From positions 372,001 to 436,000 of the forward strand of contig NZ_CP092900.1 in assembly GCF_024172705.1 (NCBI RefSeq): a stretch of DNA of 64,000 nucleotides, in the 5' to 3' direction. Origin of the DNA: Candidatus Comchoanobacter bicostacola (lineage in GTDB: Bacteria; Pseudomonadota; Gammaproteobacteria; Comchoanobacterales; Comchoanobacteraceae). The notes under the pieces were generated by a model, which saw nothing but the letters and a program-made list of their open reading frames with translations, was not told the DNA's origin and did not search any database. Within the stretch, counting starts at the first letter, position 1. Each line of letters starts with the position of its first letter. Of the stretch, positions 55,105-61,637 are shown in pieces. A program made the translations under genes and the position numbers.

Positions 55105-57318
55105 TTAAGGTTGGTTCTTTCCAAATGTGCTACGAGGGGTTTTAGAGGAGGGATCCTGCAAATTTTGTTTTTGTCCTGGATTACCCTGACCTACGCTTAC
55201 TGCTTTGACGCCAGTAGTGCTATGTTTGGGTACGACTGTAATATTTGGGCCTGGAGCTACCTGATTTCTCTTGGTTTTCAGCGTTTTGGATTTTCCTATT
55301 AAAGCTGTTTCGATCTCGTTGAGAATAGTTTTCTTATCAACTGTTTCACCACCATCTTTCTGCTTTTTAAGAGCGATCAGTTTGTTACAAATGGTTTCAG
55401 CGTCTGCTTCATTGCGTTTAGATTCAAGTATAAGAAGCATTAGCTCTCGGTCTTGAGGTGCGATCTGCTTAGCTAGATGAATAGATAATAAAGTTTGTGC
55501 CGAGTTTATCATGTTTACTGTCGCTTCTGGGTCAGGTTGTTCTAGTTTTTTTATTACAGATAATGCTACATCATGAGCAATTTTAGCATCTGTAATGCCA
55601 GCATCAAGAACTAAGCTTAAATTCCTTACGTATTCATCTGCGCTAACAGATATAACTTTTGTATGGTCAAGCGTCTTACCGTTACCCACTTTTTCTGAGT
55701 CGACTTGCATAACCTCTAGATGGAGGTCGATGAGTTTTTCGAGTTTATCTTTTGGCTGCGGCAAGGCATCTGATGCGTGTGCCTTTAGATCTTCAGAAGA
55801 TATAAATAGCTGGCTACTTTGCGTGGTTTTTTCTGATGGGACAACACTCCAGTAAGCATTAGTATTTAAAGTTTCTATACTTAGACCAGACTGTTCCCAA
55901 ATTTTTTCTGCTACTTCAGCTGGAATCTCTCCCTGTAGGGTAGTTTTCGCTTCTTTTGTTTGCTGAAGCATACGCTTATATTGAATCTGTTCTACATCCT
56001 TCTCAATACCCTGTTCTGCAGCAGTGTATTTGTCTAGTAGAGATTCAGCTTCATCAGCATTAAGTAGAGTTACTTGATTACGAGCATCTGCTTTTTTACC
56101 TGAAAAGTAGGCTCCTGCTATAAGTAGGGCGGGAATTAGGAAGGAGATAGTAGTGAAAACCACTATAAGCACTTTCGTGGGTCGGTGCGTATTTATCCAT
56201 TGTTGATAAAATGTTAACGCCATGCCAGTCTCCTTCTTAGGTTTGTTGTTAACTATGCTTTGGAGTTGCATCTTTAGCCTTTCTTTGTTTAATGCCGATA
56301 ATGAGTCTGCATCGAGCAATGCCTCCATACTCGAGTTACTTATCATTTCTTCAATGGTTGTATCTGTTAATGTACCCTCTAAAGTCTCCAAGAATTGCAC
56401 TGTATTTGAAAAATTTATCTTATTATCGATGTATTCTTTTAATGCTGGGTCAATGCGGTATAATAAATCCATTAATTTTAGTTTTTCTCTCACTTCTATA
56501 TTCAATCTTCTATTTAAACTTAAAGAAGCATGTGTTATTGCATTTGCTAAATTTTTTTCACCGAAGTTTAAGGGTGTGGGGGGTGTTTCTTTACTACGTA
56601 ATGCACTTATAGCGCTCCGTAAATAATTGTGTTGAAGCTCATATGTTAGAGATTCTGCATCCAAATCGGTTAATTTATCGTCTAGAATTTTAATAAGTGC
56701 TTTTTGGGGATCATAATCATTATCTGCACTAAGTTCCAAAGTCCAGGTGGATGCTTTTCCGTTTTCCCCAAAATCATTTAATTCTTTTATGCGTGCTAAT
56801 GCTTGATCGAAGTTATTTATCCCCCCGCTTGGCTCTGTAACAGAAGGGTTAAAGACTTTTTGTACACTATCTACATCCCATCCAGTGTTGGTATCAGATT
56901 TAAAGCTCTGTAGTTGCTCTGTACTAGCTGTGATTCTGTGGCAAGTTATCTTCTGTTCTTTAAAGTCACAATGAAAGACTGTACGAAGATTCTGGCCAAA
57001 TGGATCTAATGCTGTAGTCTCGGCTAGTAAATTCGCAAGGTCCATCTCAGTGCCAACATTTGGTGATAACATTTGACAGAACTTCTTAAGTTCCGTACGG
57101 TTATCCTCACTCAGTTGAAGTGCATTAATGATGTTTTGAAAGTTAATAGGATCACCTATTGAGAGACTTGTAGCACTTGTACTGTTTAGAGAATAATTGT
57201 ATCCTCCTTCGCTCTTCATCTCTCGTGTTAGCTTATAGTCATTACCTTGTACGTCTGTAAAAAAGATCATAGAACTCTCTGCGGATCTTTTTAAGTATGG
57301 TTGGATAGGTTTAGCCAT
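55105..57318 (-). CDS. Orphan membrane-anchored protein, 737 residues (paralog of the next gene)
   Basis: Not recognised. Residues 1-360 form a mostly helical N-terminal region beginning with the RSAESSMIFFTDVQGNDYKL motif shared with the neighbouring 466-residue protein. One membrane segment (VLIVVFTTISFLIPALLIAG, about residue 390) is followed by about 330 helical, charged residues and a basic proline-rich tail. No signal peptide is seen, so the long N-terminal part is predicted cytoplasmic. AGGAG lies about 8 bases before the ATG. Function unknown. Confidence 0.6.
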   Translation of the reverse strand: MAKPIQPYLKRSAESSMIFFTDVQGNDYKLTREMKSEGGYNYSLNSTSATSLSIGDPINFQNIINALQLSEDNRTELKKFCQMLSPNVGTEMDLANLLAETTALDPFGQNLRTVFHCDFKEQKITCHRITASTEQLQSFKSDTNTGWDVDSVQKVFNPSVTEPSGGINNFDQALARIKELNDFGENGKASTWTLELSADNDYDPQKALIKILDDKLTDLDAESLTYELQHNYLRSAISALRSKETPPTPLNFGEKNLANAITHASLSLNRRLNIEVREKLKLMDLLYRIDPALKEYIDNKINFSNTVQFLETLEGTLTDTTIEEMISNSSMEALLDADSLSALNKERLKMQLQSIVNNKPKKETGMALTFYQQWINTHRPTKVLIVVFTTISFLIPALLIAGAYFSGKKADARNQVTLLNADEAESLLDKYTAAEQGIEKDVEQIQYKRMLQQTKEAKTTLQGEIPAEVAEKIWEQSGLSIETLNTNAYWSVVPSEKTTQSSQLFISSEDLKAHASDALPQPKDKLEKLIDLHLEVMQVDSEKVGNGKTLDHTKVISVSADEYVRNLSLVLDAGITDAKIAHDVALSVIKKLEQPDPEATVNMINSAQTLLSIHLAKQIAPQDRELMLLILESKRNEADAETICNKLIALKKQKDGGETVDKKTILNEIETALIGKSKTLKTKRNQVAPGPNITVVPKHSTTGVKAVSVGQGNPGQKQNLQDPSSKTPRSTFGKNQP

Positions 57319-57341
57319 GTGTATTCTCCTAATTTGGATTA

Positions 57342-57376
57342 TTTATAATTAATAAATTCTAGTTGTCAGATTTTTT
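57342..57376 (-). promoter_or_regulatory. Promoter with shared upstream motif, gene at 57318
   Basis: On the minus strand AAAAAATCTGACAAC is at 57362-57376. It contains CTGACA (57364-57369), followed by a 16-base spacer and TATAAA (57342-57347), a good sigma-70 fit about 24-45 bases before the start. The same 15-base motif lies before the paralog. Confidence 0.6.
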
Positions 57377-57415
57377 TCAATAATACAGTTATTTTCGTCA
57401 AATAAGGTGGGTTCG

Positions 57416-58816
57416 CTAAGGACGGCGGCTGTTATTATGGTCTTCACTAGAGTCATTACTAGGTCTAGGTGCGTTATTAGGATGTATTTGCTTTGTACTC
57501 TCTAGAGATTTACTGCTTGTGGTCTGCAATGTGTTACTCCTTATACTAGGAGGTGTTGCTCTAAAGTTGGCTATGGCATCAGATGCTGAGGCAGAACGGG
57601 TGTTTTCTCTATTATGTATAACGCGGCCTATTCCAATAAGGATAAGAGGAAGGAGGGTAATTCCAATAATTATTTGTCCCACGAGTGCTGTATTTATAAA
57701 CTGCTCATAAAGGTCGTTGCAGAATTGAGCTATAAAGTTTGGCTGATTGTCAAACCCATATTTTTGTATTTCCATTAGCTTTTCCTGGATATCCTTTGGT
57801 AATTTAGCCCTCGCCTTTTGATATTCAGGACTGATTGCGTCCAGAATATGAGCAATAGTAACGTTATTCATTATTTCTTTGACCTGTTCACCCAGTGATG
57901 CTGAATAGTCTGTACTGAACGAATTCTGATTGAGTATCTTGTCTCGATACAGCAAAGCCATGAGCTCTATTCGCATTTTTTTTCCTTTGCTCAGTCCTGG
58001 GGCTGCGGCTGCAGCTAAGAGTAGATCGTGGCTGATTGCAAATGGGGGCAATTTCACGTTTTGAATTAATTTTGCGATGCATTTATTATAATAAGCATAT
58101 CTAAATGCATCATAAGGCTGTTTTGTATCCAGTTTATTTATTTTTTCTTCTAGCGTTTTTATGTAAGGATTAAAGTTATTCGCATGAGAGAAAGTTAAGC
58201 GTACAATGTCTATTTGTTTATCTTGTGTCGGCGCATCGCTCGTTTCTGAAGCAGTCGCTTTTTTGGCCTGAACACTTTTAGCTTTTTCTGCTAATGAATG
58301 TGTGGTGGCTTGATAACCATCCGGTAGGTTTTTGATACTTATCAGCTCTGTATCAGCTGGTTTGAGTTCCTCTTCTTTAAACGCACTTGGTGCACAGAGC
58401 GCCATGGTTACTTCGAAGGTGTTTAATTTAAAATCAATGTGGTATACATTCCTTGGAGAAGTAAATCTTCCTGTTTCTGCGCCAAGTACACTTTGGCTGG
58501 AAATTAGTGCCTGTAGTTGTTCCTCAGTCTTATCAGGCTTGAGTAATTGTGTATACATGGTTTTTTCTAAATATTGATCTATTTTTTCACCATGCGCGGA
58601 ATTATACTCTGCTAATTTTTGAGCTATTTGTTTATAGCTGAGGTTCTCTTCAAGTCCAAGTTTTAACCGTGTAGGTTCTTGAGGTCCCTGACTGTCTAAG
58701 TAGTAGTCATTACCACTTTGGGACAGTTGCCATTGGTTGCCCATTAAGTCAGTAACAAACAGTCGTGCATTGCTTGCACTGCGCTCTAAATCTTTTCTTG
58801 AGAGTTCATTTAACAT
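57416..58816 (-). CDS. Orphan membrane-anchored protein, 466 residues (paralog of the previous gene)
   Basis: Not recognised. The N-terminus RSASNARLFVTDLMGNQWQL aligns with the start of the 737-residue neighbour, and the following helical region of about 370 residues, including MALLYRDKILN matched to MDLLYRIDPAL there, has the same layout. A membrane segment (VGQIIIGITLLPLILIGIG, about residue 390) is followed by a short polar tail. It thus ends where the longer paralog begins its C-terminal region. The two are separated by 97 bases with the shared promoter motif. Confidence 0.6.
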   Translation of the reverse strand: MLNELSRKDLERSASNARLFVTDLMGNQWQLSQSGNDYYLDSQGPQEPTRLKLGLEENLSYKQIAQKLAEYNSAHGEKIDQYLEKTMYTQLLKPDKTEEQLQALISSQSVLGAETGRFTSPRNVYHIDFKLNTFEVTMALCAPSAFKEEELKPADTELISIKNLPDGYQATTHSLAEKAKSVQAKKATASETSDAPTQDKQIDIVRLTFSHANNFNPYIKTLEEKINKLDTKQPYDAFRYAYYNKCIAKLIQNVKLPPFAISHDLLLAAAAAPGLSKGKKMRIELMALLYRDKILNQNSFSTDYSASLGEQVKEIMNNVTIAHILDAISPEYQKARAKLPKDIQEKLMEIQKYGFDNQPNFIAQFCNDLYEQFINTALVGQIIIGITLLPLILIGIGRVIHNRENTRSASASDAIANFRATPPSIRSNTLQTTSSKSLESTKQIHPNNAPRPSNDSSEDHNNSRRP

Positions 58817-58862
58817 ATTATCTTTTTTCCGCTGTTTTTATGCTTGTAGCTCAATAATCTAT

Positions 58863-58877
58863 GTTGTCAGATTTTTT
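58863..58877 (-). promoter_or_regulatory. Shared upstream motif, gene at 58816
   Basis: AAAAAATCTGACAAC on the minus strand, identical to the motif before the paralog and at nearly the same distance (46 versus 43 bases) from its start. A matching -10 is not obvious here, so regulatory use is less sure. Confidence 0.4.
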
Positions 58878-58939
58878 CCCGGTATTTAGTGTTTTAGCCT
58901 TAAGTATCCAATTATAAAATAACTTCACGTAGGTTTAAG

Positions 58940-58968
58940 TTGACTAATTGTGGTTTTCTCGGTATAAC
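58940..58968 (+). promoter_or_regulatory. Predicted promoter of the 144-residue orphan
   Basis: TTGACT (58940-58945), a 17-base spacer and TATAAC (58963-58968) lie 29 bases before the ATG at 58998. AAGAGG at 58988-58993 serves as ribosome binding site. Confidence 0.65.
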
Positions 58969-58997
58969 TAGTTGAATAAAAACTATAAAGAGGTTAT

Positions 58998-59432
58998 ATG
59001 TGCAAGACAGGTAAAGAAAAAAAAACAACACTTAAAAGCGCTTTTAAAGGCGTACAGTCTGCTGGAGCAGGAAAGAAGACGCTAAGCTGGAGTAAAACCA
59101 TTGCTACCAAGTTACTTACATATGAATTAGGCGCTGATTTTAGAAAAGGGCAGCTATACCGTCGTGAATGGTCGTTTGAAGATGCTTTAGCAGTGGCAAA
59201 TAGCTTAAGTGATGATAAATTTACAGAAGATCAGCTTAAGTTGGCAGGGAAGTACAAAGAGCGTAATGCTTCATTATTCAGACCATCGGCACCTAAAGTA
59301 GCACAAGCTAAAGCAGTACATGCTCTTATAGTGATGCCCCCAGTCTCCATGAACCCTTTAGTAATGAGAAGAGCTAGAAAAAAAGCAGAAGCAGAAGCAG
59401 CAAGTGAAGCAAGCGCTGGTGCTAAGAAATAA
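58998..59432 (+). CDS. Small Lys/Ala-rich orphan protein
   Basis: Not recognised. The 144 residues begin MCKTGKEKKTTLKSAFKGVQ, have a central part with WSFEDALAVANSLSDDKF, and end in an Ala/Glu/Lys-rich tail (RRARKKAEAEAASEASAGAK). Strong promoter and ribosome binding site support expression. No membrane segment or signal peptide is visible. The basic, Ala-rich tail recalls DNA- or RNA-binding small proteins; that is only an impression. Its stop abuts the sensor kinase stop (TAATTA). Confidence 0.6.
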   Translation: MCKTGKEKKTTLKSAFKGVQSAGAGKKTLSWSKTIATKLLTYELGADFRKGQLYRREWSFEDALAVANSLSDDKFTEDQLKLAGKYKERNASLFRPSAPKVAQAKAVHALIVMPPVSMNPLVMRRARKKAEAEAASEASAGAKK

Positions 59433-60830
59433 TTAATTATTTGCAGGGAGGGTTAGCTGAACCGTTAACCCTCCAGCAGGTGTGTCAATCAGCATCAACG
59501 TTCCATCTAGATGCTTGACGACTTCTAAAACAATATTAAGGCCTAATCCACTTCCGGATACTTCAGTGCCATAGACCCGTTTAAATCTCTGAGTCACGGT
59601 TAATTTATCTGAGTCTGAAATACCAGGGCCATGATCAATTACTTTAATTATGATCCCCTCATAATTCGTATCTAGTTTTATGATAATGGTATCACCTGGG
59701 TACGTGTATTTAATCGCATTATCAATGATATTAGATAACATAACGGAAAACACATGAGAGTTTATATTCTTTACGATCTCACTATTTTTACACTCAAGTG
59801 CAACTTGTATTTGTTTTTCGTGCGCAGATGGTACAGCTTGAGCAATCACGTTTTGCGCTAAAGTGACAAGATTACACTTCGTATGCTCTTTAAGTCCTGA
59901 CTCTGAAATGGTTCTACTTAGAGATAGTAGCTGTTTGATAATATGATCATATCGGGTAATGATGTCTTCAATACGCTTTAAGGTTTTTCGTTGCTCAATA
60001 GGATCTTGTCTATGGGCAAGCTGAATATGTGCTTTCATAGCTGCTAGGGGTGTTTTTAGCTCGTGAGCAGCATCTCCTGCAAATCTACGCTCACGTTTTA
60101 ATGTTTGTGAAAGCTCAGACATTAAACGATTTATTTCATTAATTAAGGGCACGATTTCATCAGGCGTATCTTTGGTGCATATCGGTTTTAAATGCTTGGT
60201 GTTTTGTGTTTGTAGCTTTGCAGCTGTCATATCTAGAGCATATAAACCCCGTTTAAGAATGGTTCGGGTAGACAGTACTAGAATAAGAGAGATTATAGAA
60301 AGTGCACATAACGTTTCATAAGCAAGGTCTTGCTCGTAACGAATACGTAGCTCGTGCTGTTGCATGGTTGTTATTAAATATTGCTGGTTGGATGTTTCAA
60401 TAGAGAATGTTCGCCAGTTTTGAGATAGGTGCGTAATAGTGTGGTACCCATAATCAGGATTGATTAGGATGGGGGGCGCTGAGGGTGAGCGTAAAATTAA
60501 GCGTTTGGTTTTCTGGTCCCAAATTTGATACTGTGTATTATTTTTCAAGCGATGAATAATCTGGCTTTGTCTGTCATTTTGACTGGTCGTCCGAATGGTT
60601 CGGTTCGGTATTTCATTTATTTTTCTTTGGATGAGGGGTAATGCTTCTGGTTCAGGATTTAAATGTAAAAACGCTTCTAGTTCATGTGCTTGTAATGCTA
60701 GCTCAGTATCTAGATGAAGCTTAATATGCCGATGTTTTAAATAAATAGCAGTTGTCACTCCAATTAGAATAGAGCTAGATACCGCTATTAGGATATTTAT
60801 TATTAAAAATCGGTGGATTGAGCGTTTCAT
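59433..60830 (-). CDS. Sensor histidine kinase, QseC/PmrB type
   Basis: A 465-residue membrane sensor. An N-terminal helix (about 9-29), a periplasmic domain of about 140 residues and a second helix (about 170-188) precede a HAMP-like linker. The H-box is AHELKTPLAAMKAHI with the phosphorylated His near residue 255, the N-box is NIIDNAIKYTYPGD, and DHGPGIS and GSGLGLNIV are the ATP lid boxes. It lies 2 bases after the response regulator with which it must pair. The signal is unknown. Confidence 0.93.
   Translation of the reverse strand: MKRSIHRFLIINILIAVSSSILIGVTTAIYLKHRHIKLHLDTELALQAHELEAFLHLNPEPEALPLIQRKINEIPNRTIRTTSQNDRQSQIIHRLKNNTQYQIWDQKTKRLILRSPSAPPILINPDYGYHTITHLSQNWRTFSIETSNQQYLITTMQQHELRIRYEQDLAYETLCALSIISLILVLSTRTILKRGLYALDMTAAKLQTQNTKHLKPICTKDTPDEIVPLINEINRLMSELSQTLKRERRFAGDAAHELKTPLAAMKAHIQLAHRQDPIEQRKTLKRIEDIITRYDHIIKQLLSLSRTISESGLKEHTKCNLVTLAQNVIAQAVPSAHEKQIQVALECKNSEIVKNINSHVFSVMLSNIIDNAIKYTYPGDTIIIKLDTNYEGIIIKVIDHGPGISDSDKLTVTQRFKRVYGTEVSGSGLGLNIVLEVVKHLDGTLMLIDTPAGGLTVQLTLPANN
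59447..59474. terminator. Inverted repeat at the junction of two converging genes
   Basis: GGAGGGTTA pairs with TAACCCTCC, an 11-bp stem if the inner G-U and C-G pairs form, with a short loop. It lies just after the 144-residue orphan and within the last codons of the sensor kinase. There is no U-run on either strand, so it is at best a weak or Rho-assisted end signal. Confidence 0.3.
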
Positions 60831-60832
60831 TG

Positions 60833-61498
60833 TTATGCTATGATGTAACCCACACCACGAATTGTTTTAATCGCTAAGTGAGGCTTGGTTTTTTTTCTAA
60901 TATTGTGCATATGCACTTCTATGGTGTTACTATCAACGTCATCACCCCAGCCATAAAGAATTTGAGTTAAATTATCGCGGCTGATCACTTTATTTCTACT
61001 TTCCATTAGCTTATGCAATATTTTAAACTCCTGACGAGAGAATGGAGTTGTTACGTCATTAACAATAACAGTATGTGAAACAGGGTCTAATATAACATTG
61101 CCGATGGTAATGTTTGAGCTTGATGCATCTGCATTTCTTCTACGCAGTAGAGCTAAAATTCTGGAATTAAGTACATCAAAGTCAAAAGGCTTGGTTAAAT
61201 AGTCATCAGCGCCTGTATCTAATCCTAAAATGATATCATTCTTCTGATCACGTGCAGTTAGAATGATAATGGGTACTTTATTTTTCTGGGCGCGGGTTTG
61301 TTTGATTATTTCTAAACCATCGACAGTAGGAAGGCCTAGGTCTATAATCACAAGATCAAATGTTTCACCACTTTGAGTCAGGGCATAAAGTGCTTCCTGT
61401 CCATTTTGTAGCCAATCAACGGTATACTTTTTTGTCTTGAGTAAGCTGGTTAATGCAAATCCAAGATCATTATCGTCTTCAATTAATAATATGCGCAT
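60833..61498 (-). CDS. OmpR-family response regulator, QseB/PmrA type
   Basis: A 221-residue regulator: receiver domain with E8/D9, phospho-acceptor D53 in VIIDLGLP and K103 in YLTKPFDFD, followed by a winged-helix DNA-binding domain (FSRQEFKILHKLMESRNKVI, IEVHMHNIRKKTKPHLAIKTIRGVGYI). First gene of the two-gene operon with its kinase. Transcribed away from the glutamate dehydrogenase gene with which it shares a 139-base intergenic region. Confidence 0.95.
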   Translation of the reverse strand: MRILLIEDDNDLGFALTSLLKTKKYTVDWLQNGQEALYALTQSGETFDLVIIDLGLPTVDGLEIIKQTRAQKNKVPIIILTARDQKNDIILGLDTGADDYLTKPFDFDVLNSRILALLRRRNADASSSNITIGNVILDPVSHTVIVNDVTTPFSRQEFKILHKLMESRNKVISRDNLTQILYGWGDDVDSNTIEVHMHNIRKKTKPHLAIKTIRGVGYIIA

Positions 61499-61527
61499 AG
61501 CTTCAAATTCTGTTACTTATTGCCTGC

Positions 61528-61556
61528 AATATACTATAAATTCGATAATTAATCAA
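61528..61556 (-). promoter_or_regulatory. Predicted promoter of the response-regulator operon
   Basis: On the minus strand TTGATT (61551-61556), a 17-base spacer and TATATT (61528-61533) lie about 30 bases before the start codon at 61498. Confidence 0.55.
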
Positions 61557-61578
61557 GTGTTAAGGATTGATGTGGTTT

Positions 61579-61607
61579 TTTACATGTTTGGGTAATTATG
61601 TTAGACT
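61579..61607 (+). promoter_or_regulatory. Predicted promoter of the glutamate dehydrogenase gene
   Basis: TTTACA (61579-61584), a 17-base spacer and TAGACT (61602-61607) lie 30 bases before the ATG at 61638. AGGAGG at 61621-61626 is the ribosome binding site, spaced somewhat far (11 bases) from the ATG. Confidence 0.5.
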
Positions 61608-61637
61608 TAGTTTAAGTCCAAGGAGGGTGAATTCATT

